A DNA stretch of 64,000 nucleotides from Sorangium cellulosum So0157-2 (GTDB taxonomy: Bacteria > Myxococcota_A > Polyangia > Polyangiales > Polyangiaceae), in contig NC_021658.1 of the NCBI RefSeq assembly GCF_000418325.1, positions 4,637,501 to 4,701,500 on the forward strand, given 5' to 3'. This document shows positions 57,343 to 64,000 of this stretch, piece after piece. The notes under the pieces were generated by a model that saw nothing but the letters and a program-made list of their open reading frames with translations, searched no databases and was not told the DNA's origin. The position numbers were made by a program, and so were the translations under genes. Positions within the stretch are counted from its first letter, which is position 1. The number at the start of each line of letters is the position of its first letter.

Positions 57343-58356
57343 TTGAAGCCGGATCCGAGGCAGCTCGTCGACGGCCTCGTCGCGGGCGACCGCGCGGCGC
57401 TCGCGCGCGCCATCACGCTGGCCGAGAGCGCGCTCCCCCGCCATCAGGAGCTCGCCGAGGAGGTCCTGGAGCTGTGTTTGGCGCACGCGTCGCACGCGTC
57501 GCCGCGCGCGGGCGGCGCCGTGCGCCTCGGCGTCAGCGGCGTGCCGGGCGTCGGCAAGAGCACGTTCGTCGACGCGCTCGGCGTGCACCTCGTGCGCGAG
57601 CGGGAGGAGACGGTCGCCGTGCTCGCGGTCGACCCGACGAGCCCCGTTCACGGCGGGAGCATCCTCGGCGACAAGACCCGGATGCCGCGGCTGGCGAGCG
57701 ATCCGCGGGCGTTCATCCGCCCGTCGCCGTCGGGCGGCTCGCTCGGCGGCGTGGCGCGGGCGACGCGCCAGGCGATCGCGCTCTGCGAGGCGGCCGGATA
57801 CCGCAACATCCTGGTGGAGACGGTCGGTGTGGGGCAGTCCGAGGTCGCGGTCGCCGACATGACGGATTGCTTTTTGCTGCTCATGCTGCCCGGGGCGGGG
57901 GACGAGCTTCAGGGGATGAAGCGGGGGATCATGGAGCTCGTCGACCTCGTGATCATCAACAAGGCCGACGGCGGGAGCGAGGGCCGGGCCGCGCGCGCGC
58001 GGAGCGAGTACGAGGCCGCGCTGCACCTGTTCCCGCCGCCGCCCCACGGCTGGGCGCCCGTGGTGGGCGTCTGCTCGGCCCAGGAGAACCGCGGCGTCGG
58101 CGAGGCGTGGGAGCTCGTGCTGCGCCACCGCGCGCACATGCAGGAGAGCGGGTGGCTGCAGCGCCGGCGGGCCGCGCAGGCGCGCCGCTGGCTCGTCGAG
58201 CTGATCGAGGGGCACCTGCGCGAGGCGTTCCTGCGGAGCGCCGCCGTGCGCGAGCGGATGCCGGGGCTGGAGGGCCTGGTGGAGGCCGGGGCGCTGAGCC
58301 CGCTGAGGGCCGCGCGGCAGCTGCTGGAGGCCTGGGAGGCGGCGGGGAAGGGGTGA
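57343..58356 (+). CDS. meaB: MeaB/ArgK-type GTPase, mutase chaperone (337 aa)
   Basis: A G3E GTPase that loads and protects methylmalonyl-CoA mutase. Motifs: Walker A GVPGVGKST, switch DPTSPVHGGSILGDKTRM, ETVGVGQSEV, and NKAD for guanine. The start is TTG two bases after the mutase stop (in the sequence TAG-G-TTG), so translation is coupled. The C-terminal dimerisation helices are present. Length is normal for the family. Confidence 0.93.
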   Translation: MKPDPRQLVDGLVAGDRAALARAITLAESALPRHQELAEEVLELCLAHASHASPRAGGAVRLGVSGVPGVGKSTFVDALGVHLVREREETVAVLAVDPTSPVHGGSILGDKTRMPRLASDPRAFIRPSPSGGSLGGVARATRQAIALCEAAGYRNILVETVGVGQSEVAVADMTDCFLLLMLPGAGDELQGMKRGIMELVDLVIINKADGGSEGRAARARSEYEAALHLFPPPPHGWAPVVGVCSAQENRGVGEAWELVLRHRAHMQESGWLQRRRAAQARRWLVELIEGHLREAFLRSAAVRERMPGLEGLVEAGALSPLRAARQLLEAWEAAGKG

Positions 58357-58370
58357 CGGGGGGCCACCGG

Positions 58371-58525
58371 GCTGGGCGTCGGGAGGGTCGGTCCGCGCGC
58401 GTCACGTCCAGAGGAGGCGCGCGCCGCCCGGAGGGTGTCGAGAGGCTCCCGGTAGAATTGAAATTCAACCCAAAGGCTGCCGAGAGCCTCCCGGTAGAAT
58501 TGAAATTCAACCCGGAGGGCGGACG
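58371..58525. repeat. 42-bp repeat pair with GGTAGAATTGAAATTCA core, copy 1
   Basis: Two tandem units (cores at 58451 and 58493) of GCCGAGAGCCTCCCGGTAGA ATTGAAATTCAACCC. The stretch before them (CTGGGCGTCGGGAGG ... GCGCGCCGCCCGGAGG) also matches the second locus at 60560-60730. The centre GAATTGAAATTC is palindromic. Confidence 0.85.
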
Positions 58526-58530
58526 GCGAG

Positions 58531-58773
58531 CCCGCTCCCAAACGCAAGCGGGGCGCCTACCGGCCGTGGGCCGAGCTTCTGCGCCGCACGCTTGCGATCG
58601 ATGTCCTCGCGTGTCCAGCTTGCAAAGGCAGGATGAAGCTCGTCGCCATGCTCACCGAGCCAAGGAGCATCGCCCGCTTCCTCACCGCGCTTGGCGAGCC
58701 CACCGACGTTCCAGTGCGCTCCCCTCTGTGCCAACGTCGGGTGAGACAAACTGCCTCTGGAAATCTGTGGTGA
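58531..58773 (+). pseudogene. C-terminal fragment of IS91-like transposase
   Basis: Encodes KRKRGAYRPWAELLRRTLAI, DVLACPACKGRMKLVAML and SIARFLTALGEPT, the characteristic C-terminal end of IS91-type transposases including the zinc-binding CPxC. The catalytic tyrosine part is missing, and the frame stops at 58771. Confidence 0.8.
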
Positions 58774-58797
58774 AAGGGCGGAGAATGGACCTGACCC

Positions 58798-59226
58798 GTG
58801 CCGAAGCTTTCCCATCTCCGATCCGTCGATCCTACCCCCGCCCCAGCGGCGCAGGGCGCTGCGCCCCGCCCGAGCGGCGCCGCCGTCGAGAGCGTGGCGA
58901 AGCCGGGCAAGAGGCGGAAGTTCTCGGCGGCGGAGAAGCTGCGCATCGTTCGCGAGGCGGCTGCGTGCACCCAGCGCGGGGACATCGACGCGTTGCTGCG
59001 CCGCGAGGGCATCGACAGCTCCCTCCTGGCGGCGTGGCGCAAGCAGCTCGCCCTCCACGGCAGCGAGGCTCTCGCGGAGCGTAAGCCCGGTCACAATCCG
59101 CACGATGTACCGGCTGCTCGCCGCCTCCGGCGAGAGCGGGGAGCGGCGCGCGCAGCGTGGGCCGATCAATCTTCCAGAGAGAGCGTGGCCCAGGGCACAA
59201 TTGCCCGAGGATGGGCGAAGATATAA
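58798..59226 (+). pseudogene. IS3-type transposase remnant (orfA joined to an orfB piece)
   Basis: The orfA helix-turn-helix is present (RRKFSAAEKLRIVREAAACT ... SLLAAWRKQLALHGSEALAE). After ERKPG the sequence jumps to a piece of orfB in another frame (TMYRLLAASGESGERRAQRG). An internal deletion has therefore removed the end of orfA and the start of orfB. Non-functional. Confidence 0.72.
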
Positions 59227-59280
59227 GCCGTGAAACATCACATGATAACAATCGTCAGCAAGCAATTCTGGAAAGCGTCC

Positions 59281-60252
59281 ATGAAAAATTTGCAGCAGAA
59301 TCGGTCCTCTCGTTGGTTCATACTGGCGTTCGCGTCAGTCGCGCTAGCAGGCTGTGACGGTGGTGCCGATACCATGGAGCCCTCGGGCGGCTCATCGTCT
59401 TCTAGCAGCTCTTCATCCTCCAGCTCCAGCTCCAGCTCTAGCTCATCTTCGAGCAGCTCTAGCTCATCTTCGAGCAGCGCTAGCTCGTCTTCGAGCAGCG
59501 CTAGTTCTTCTGGTTCTGCTGGAGGCGGGGATACAACGGGTCCGCCTCTCCCTGATTTCTCCAAGTATTCGGCCTACACTGAGCAATACACTGAAAAAAC
59601 TGTGATCACGTCAAATCACGCAACGGGCCATGTTGGTGATTTCTTCTTCACTCACTGGAAAGATGGCGGCTCGACATCTTTGACTGTGGACCCGAATGGT
59701 GAATTCAGCGTGACCTGGCAGGGCGGTGGCTATAACTATGTCGGTGGTCCGGGATGGCATTACGGAGATGAGAACAGGGTGATCGGCTACCGCTTGAATA
59801 ACGACAGCGGCGCGAGCTACATCGCTTTGTACGGCTGGGGGTACGACAAGACTATGCCTACCTCAAACCCGGCACACCTGGTGGAGTATTACATTTTGCA
59901 ACGATGGAGTTATGACCCCAGCCAAGGTGCTACCCCTGGCAAGACCTTCGTGAGCGATGGGGTCGAGTATTCCACTTACCGCTCGACGCGGCAGCAGCAG
60001 CCCTCTATCAATGGTCGCTCCACCTTCTACCAATACTGGAGCAAGCCTGCTCGGCCGCAGGCCCTCGGACAGGACCACAAAATCATATTCGCCGATCACG
60101 TGAAGGCATGGGCCGATACCGGCTGGATTGTTCCGAACATGAACAATCTGGATGCGAGTGACGATCCCACCTATCAGGTCATGGCCGTCGAGGTGTTCAA
60201 CCCCGGCAGCAATGGAACTGCGTCTGGTCGCGTTTGGGACGAGACGCCCTGA
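59281..60252 (+). CDS. GH11 endo-1,4-beta-xylanase lipoprotein with poly-Ser linker (323 aa)
   Basis: The signal MKNLQQ...FASVALAGC gives a lipidated protein. A linker of about 40 Ser residues follows (repeated TCT-AGC-AGC codons), then a single GH11 beta-jelly-roll domain: EFSVTWQGGGYNYVGGPGWH, SYIALYGWGYD, nucleophile Glu202 in LVEYYIL, YSTYRSTRQQQPSI, and acid/base Glu304 in VMAVEVFNP. It cleaves xylan outside the cell. The region is clearly lower in GC than its neighbours and is flanked by transposase remnants, which suggests horizontal gain. ATG 59242 and GTG 59230 are in-frame alternatives, less likely given the signal peptide. Confidence 0.92.
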   Translation: MKNLQQNRSSRWFILAFASVALAGCDGGADTMEPSGGSSSSSSSSSSSSSSSSSSSSSSSSSSSSSASSSSSSASSSGSAGGGDTTGPPLPDFSKYSAYTEQYTEKTVITSNHATGHVGDFFFTHWKDGGSTSLTVDPNGEFSVTWQGGGYNYVGGPGWHYGDENRVIGYRLNNDSGASYIALYGWGYDKTMPTSNPAHLVEYYILQRWSYDPSQGATPGKTFVSDGVEYSTYRSTRQQQPSINGRSTFYQYWSKPARPQALGQDHKIIFADHVKAWADTGWIVPNMNNLDASDDPTYQVMAVEVFNPGSNGTASGRVWDETP

Positions 60253-60559
60253 TCGAAAGAAATGTGGCGCTCCTAAGCGTTTCGTAGGTGTACGGCGCGA
60301 ACACCGATATCCGTTCTGTAGACCGGATCCTCGCGAGGTGCGCGCCGTCGCCGTAGATTCGCGACACGATGCAAGAGCAAGAGCGGCCTGCGACGACGGG
60401 TGGCTGGGCGCAACAGCAACCGGAGGGAAGGGCGCGGTCGACGCCGACGTCGCCGCCCGCGTGAAGGTCGCCCGCAGGCGCGCGGGGTGCTGGCGATGGT
60501 GCAGGCCCGGCTCGGGAGGCTGCCGCCTGGGGCCCGGGCCGTCCTGCGCGCCGCGGGGG
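60253..60559. other. Intergenic region after the xylanase gene
   Basis: No gene or terminator recognised; GC content returns to the local average around 60340. Confidence 0.4.
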
Positions 60560-60740
60560 CTGGGCGTCGGGAGGGGTAGGTCGGCGCGCCTCGCGGCCAG
60601 CGCGTGACGCGCGCCGCCCGGAGGCTGCCGAGGGCCTCCCGGTAGAATTGAAATTCACCCCAGAGGTTGCCGCAAGCCTTCGGTAGAATTGAAATTCACC
60701 CCGGAGGCTGCCGAGAGCCTCCCGGGAGCGTCAAAATTTA
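60560..60740. repeat. 42-bp repeat array, copy 2
   Basis: Two full cores (60641 and 60682) and a third, degenerate unit (GCCGAGAGCCTCCCGGGAGC) with the same leading sequence as copy 1. Spacing between units is 41-42 bases. No spacers as in CRISPR. Confidence 0.85.
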
Positions 60741-60811
60741 TCATGGACGTAATGGCCGACGTCGACCGTGGAGGGGCGTGCGCGTCATGAACGGGTCGAG
60801 CTGCGGGACGG

Positions 60812-61486
60812 TCACAAGGCAGGCGCAGCGGTTCGCTCCAGCGCGGCGCCGTCGGGCATCTTGTAGAGCACCGATCCCACGGCCACGAACCACGCGGTGA
60901 ACAGCACCTGACAGAGGAGCGCGGGGACGGGCCCGATGATGTACGGATATGCGCCGACGACATCGGCCACGCTCGTCGCGATGCCGAGAACCGCGACCCA
61001 TCTCCCGTAGATCCCGCGTCTCATGATCAGGCTGAGCACGAGCGTCGCGGCTCCCAGCAGGATACTGATCGCGTGCAGGCCGCCGTAGAAGAGGGCGATG
61101 ACGAGCGCCGCCATGTCCGGCGTGCCGATGCGTATGCCGTACACGGGATACACGAGGCGACCGTGGATGATGCACAGGACGGCGATGACCGGAGCCGCCA
61201 CCGCCATGAGCCCGCAAGCCGCGCCCGCCGCGCGTTTGTCGGTGCCAGCGAGGCTCGAGTACAGGGCGATGATGGCCGGCACCATGAGCATCCCCGCGAA
61301 GAACAGCGCCTCGTTGGCGATGGCGAGGAGGGGCGCCCGCGAGGCGGTCCACGCGAGGATCTCCGCTCCGCCCGAGGGAGGCGGACCCGCGATGAGGTCG
61401 AGGACGGCCCTCACGAGAAACAGGAGGCCGCTGGCGACGAGCGCCGCTCCCCCGAGCCTGTAGCTTCCTTTCGATGGACACGACAT
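60812..61486 (-). CDS. Multi-pass membrane protein of unknown function (224 aa)
   Basis: About six hydrophobic segments (LGGAALVASGLLFLVRAVLD, LFFAGMLMVPAIIALYSSL, AVAAPVIAVLCIIHGRLV, AALVIALFYGGLHAISILLG, WVAVLGIATSVADVVGAYPY, LLCQVLFTAWFVAVGSVLY). The pattern resembles DUF4386-type membrane proteins, only loosely. AGGAG lies 8 bases before ATG 61486. No neighbour suggests a role. Confidence 0.78.
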   Translation of the reverse strand: MSCPSKGSYRLGGAALVASGLLFLVRAVLDLIAGPPPSGGAEILAWTASRAPLLAIANEALFFAGMLMVPAIIALYSSLAGTDKRAAGAACGLMAVAAPVIAVLCIIHGRLVYPVYGIRIGTPDMAALVIALFYGGLHAISILLGAATLVLSLIMRRGIYGRWVAVLGIATSVADVVGAYPYIIGPVPALLCQVLFTAWFVAVGSVLYKMPDGAALERTAAPAL

Positions 61487-61911
61487 GGTCGATCTCCTCT
61501 TGCGGCGTCTCCTGCGGGCGAACGAGGTGGAACCTGCGTCGAGGGGATACCTCGGCCGGGCGCGGAGCAAGTGCCCTGATCCGGGTGACCCGAGCGTTCA
61601 CGAGGCCTCCGTGGATCCGCGCGCCTGCCAGGTCGCGGAGTATGCCTGCGAGCCCCACGGGCTGTGGCGTGAACCTCCCGGCTTCGACGGCGCGCTCTGG
61701 CGCGGCGCGGCGCCCACCTCGGCTCCCAGACGGGGCTGGAGCCGCTCGACGCGCTGGTCCTCGCGGGGACGCCCCCGCGGCCGGAGGCGCGCTCCCGCGA
61801 GAAAAATCCCCTCCGCCGGCCGGCCTCGACCAGAGCGGGACCACGGGGCGTTCCTCCTGGTCCATGGTCCCGCGGAGGGCCCGGGGCCGGAGAACTCGCT
61901 AAGATACCGGC
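61487..61911. other. Divergent intergenic region
   Basis: No gene, repeat or clear promoter recognised. Confidence 0.4.
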
Positions 61912-62847
61912 ATGCGTCCGCTTGCCTTGTCCCTCGCCGCCCTCGCTCTCCTGCTCCCGCTCACCGCGCCGGCGCTCGCCGAGGAGACCGTCAAGGAAGA
62001 GGACTGGGCGAAGGCCCGTGGTTTCCGCCTCGGCGTGGAGGCGGACGTGCTCGTCAGCACCATCGAGGCGAGCCTCCCGCGCCGGGAAGCGGCGAGCGGC
62101 GGCGGGGCGAGCGCCGGCGGGGAGGCGAGCTCCTTCGCGGCGTCCTTCGCGGCGGTCGCCCAGATCCCGCTCTTCGCGGGGCTCCACCTCGACGCCGAGC
62201 TGCCGTTCGCGTACGGGAGCAGCCAGGCGAGGCCGCCCGACGCGGCGGTGGGCGACGCGGCGACCGTCGCGCCGGAGCTCGAGGGGTTCTTCTTCGGCAA
62301 CCCGTCGATAGGGCTCCACTACGTCGCGAGCGTCTTCCCCACGCTGATGGTCATCGGCGGGCTCTCGGCCTCCATCCCGATCACGCAGGACCCGTCCGAC
62401 GACACGGCGGCGGCCGCGGCGGCGGCGCTGGCCGTGCGCGGGTACTTCGACGCGCAGCGGACGCTCCTGGAGCACGTCCCGCTGCGCGCCCGCGGCGGCG
62501 TCGAGCTGCGCCCGATCGAGGCGTTCTACGTGCGGAGCGATCTCGTGGCGATGTTCGCCATCCCCACCGCTGACGGGGAGACGGAGGTCTTCATCGAGCA
62601 CGCCAGCGAGGCGGAGCTGCGCAGCCTGGGCGGGTTCGGGGTCGGCGCGCGGCTCCAGGCCGCGTTCCCGCTCACGCGGACCGACAAGGTGGCGCTCGCG
62701 GCCGAGCCCTTCGTCGGGGTGGAGCCGCCCACGTCGGGCTTGTACTTCCGGGCCGGGCTGCTCGTGGCGCTGGACGAGCCGCTCGGGTTCGGCCTGGAGC
62801 AGGGCAAGCTCGCGACGGTCCGCGTCGCGCTGGGTGGCAAATTCTGA
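61912..62847 (+). CDS. Outer-membrane beta-barrel-like protein (311 aa)
   Basis: The signal peptide ends PALA-EE. The mature part alternates polar and hydrophobic residues (FRLGVEADVLVSTIEA, AQIPLFAGLHLDAELPFAYG, SIGLHYVASVFPTLMVIGGL, VRVALGGKF) and ends in Phe, as outer-membrane proteins do. A Gly/Ala/Ser loop is at about 60-75. No enzyme motif. It is probably a small porin-like or structural barrel. Confidence 0.75.
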   Translation: MRPLALSLAALALLLPLTAPALAEETVKEEDWAKARGFRLGVEADVLVSTIEASLPRREAASGGGASAGGEASSFAASFAAVAQIPLFAGLHLDAELPFAYGSSQARPPDAAVGDAATVAPELEGFFFGNPSIGLHYVASVFPTLMVIGGLSASIPITQDPSDDTAAAAAAALAVRGYFDAQRTLLEHVPLRARGGVELRPIEAFYVRSDLVAMFAIPTADGETEVFIEHASEAELRSLGGFGVGARLQAAFPLTRTDKVALAAEPFVGVEPPTSGLYFRAGLLVALDEPLGFGLEQGKLATVRVALGGKF

Positions 62848-63200
62848 GTCGGCCGCGGCCGCTGGCCACGAGAGCCACGGGCCGCGGCGGCCCACGTCCG
62901 GTACGCCCACCGCACCCGGAGCACGCGGTCCCGAGCGCCATGCGCCAACCGCACGCGGTGCGGCCCGACGCGGAGGCACGGCGTCACGGCGCCGTCTTCT
63001 GAGTTTCAGCCGATGAAGAGAGCTGGGGGGTGAGCCCCACCGCGTGAATGTGGGGCTCGGCGGTGAGCGTATATCACCCAATGCGAAGTGCGCGCGTTGC
63101 TCACGCGGACGGCACGAGAAGTGCACTGTGTCGCTACGACTTGAACGTACGTGGATTCGTGTAGCCATCGACGAAGAACACCGCGACACAGGAGGCATTT
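62848..63200. other. Intergenic region, falling GC towards the right
   Basis: Nothing recognised except the ribosome site GGAGG at 63191-63195. GC content drops from about 63040 on. Confidence 0.4.
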
Positions 63201-63578
63201 GTGCAGAAGCTCGGAGTATTTGTCATTTGTGGATTTGCGTCTATCTCTACGTTGAACGGCTGCACCGCGGATACGGCGCCACAATCGGATTCGAAACAAG
63301 AGTCGCCGTTGGCCTCCGTTCCAAAGAACAAGGACAGCCAGAGCAAACGGGCTCGGAGTCAGGGCGAGAGCACAAGAATGACGCCCTATGTATTCGCGGC
63401 GTGGAGGAAGTGCGCGGACGAGCATCAACGATGCCAGTTCATCGGAACGCATACCGTGGCATACGGCGCGGGTGATCAGTGGTTTTACCGCACCGCGACC
63501 AACGGCATCGACTGTAACAACGAAACCTTCGGCGATCCCGCCTTTGGCATTTTCAAGGCCTGCTACATAACGGACTGA
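63201..63578 (+). CDS. Small secreted lipoprotein with CxFxGT-type domain (125 aa)
   Basis: The GTG start has GGAGG five bases upstream. The signal ends ISTLNGC (lipobox). After a Ser/Lys/Gln linker, residues about 65-125 read KCADEHQRCQFIGTHTVAYG, YRTATNGIDCNN and FGDPAFGIFKACY. This Cys-bracketed pattern is one I have seen as an end module of secreted glycosidases and lectin-like proteins, where it may bind carbohydrate. Lower GC than most of the window suggests recent gain. Confidence 0.72.
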   Translation: MQKLGVFVICGFASISTLNGCTADTAPQSDSKQESPLASVPKNKDSQSKRARSQGESTRMTPYVFAAWRKCADEHQRCQFIGTHTVAYGAGDQWFYRTATNGIDCNNETFGDPAFGIFKACYITD

Positions 63579-64000
63579 GAGCGCGGCGCAGCTTCATCGC
63601 ATGCCCTGGTACCAGAGCCGCGCTTGCGGCCCGTCTGCGGCAGTAGACGGGCTGGAAGACGGGCTGGAAGGACGAGCAGGCGGCCGAGCCCTCGGCTGTA
63701 TCCCCCGCGAGGACCACGCCATGCCGAGAAGAGCTGGGTGGTCGTGCCCGCGCGGTCGGCATCGGCCACCGATCTCGCCGCTGCTCCCGTTCGCCAGCGG
63801 CGTCACCGTGACGTTGGGTACAAGGGAGTACTTCTGGAGCCCGGCCACGGCGGCGGGCTCATCACCGGCGGATCGGCGCCGCCCTCTGCAAGGGCCGTCC
63901 GCGCCTGTGCCCTGCCTTCTCGCAGATCGCCCGGGACACGCCGCGCATGGAAGAATCCTGCACGGTACCCCTTGCGCATCACGCCGTGCCGGAGTACCCT
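63579..64000. other. Right end of window, no supported gene
   Basis: Short minus-strand stretches (PNVTVTPLANGSSGEIGG) look protein-like but lie in frames that do not connect; possibly a decayed gene or the start of one beyond the window. Confidence 0.35.

Noticed and set aside
58437..60730. CRISPR-like array from the 42-bp repeats
   Set aside because: Units are directly adjacent, only two or three per site, without unique spacers.

Overview
The window is GC-rich DNA that looks like a cellulolytic myxobacterium of the Sorangium/Polyangium type. This is an inference from gene content: extracytoplasmic-function-like sigma factors, CHAT caspase-like proteins, Cys-rich DUF4215 repeats, GH11 and CBM2 carbohydrate proteins, a P450, and many palindromic intergenic repeats. 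No rRNA or tRNA gene was seen.

Layout. 1-464: end of a LEA14-like lipoprotein. 1.1-6.9 kb: a translationally coupled sigma factor / membrane anti-sigma-like protein / TPR-CHAT protease operon, followed by two paralogous small secreted proteins. 7.5-17.7 kb: the most interesting region, a putative peptide (RiPP) export and maturation locus. It has a sigma-54 activator, an HlyD adaptor, a C39-peptidase ABC exporter and a second ABC exporter lacking the peptidase. Next comes a divergent 50-codon precursor ending in a Cys-rich tail behind a good sigma-54 promoter, then three genes (GRDP-like, cysteine-dioxygenase-like cupin, GRDP-like) whose products share a C-terminal domain. The cupin gene carries an in-frame 186-bp piece copied from an IS1380-family transposase that sits intact 2.3 kb away.

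18-30 kb is accessory DNA: the IS1380 element, two copies of a ~300-bp repeat each followed by the same gene or gene fragment, a secreted S33 hydrolase divergent from a serine beta-lactamase-fold lipoprotein, an orphan sugar-type binding lipoprotein, two STAS/SEC14 paralogues and a CBM2 lipoprotein. 30-40 kb: an envelope beta-barrel gene broken by a 73-bp tandem duplication, a Cys-rich lipoprotein, two sigma factors, a cytochrome P450 and a GAF-PAS histidine kinase. 40-50 kb: a methyltransferase, a decayed CHAT-like gene, and a minus-strand operon CHAT / nSTAND NTPase / TPR-PEGA / DUF4215-propeller that may be a conflict or signalling system.

50-58 kb: a 450-bp array of 10-bp repeats abutting an Fe-S uracil-DNA glycosylase, a rhomboid protease, an M14 peptidase, and the methylmalonyl-CoA module (epimerase, a mutase fused to a shortened small-subunit piece, MeaB GTPase). 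58-64 kb: transposase remnants and 42-bp repeats around a lower-GC GH11 xylanase lipoprotein, a membrane protein, an outer-membrane protein and a small Cys-containing lipoprotein.
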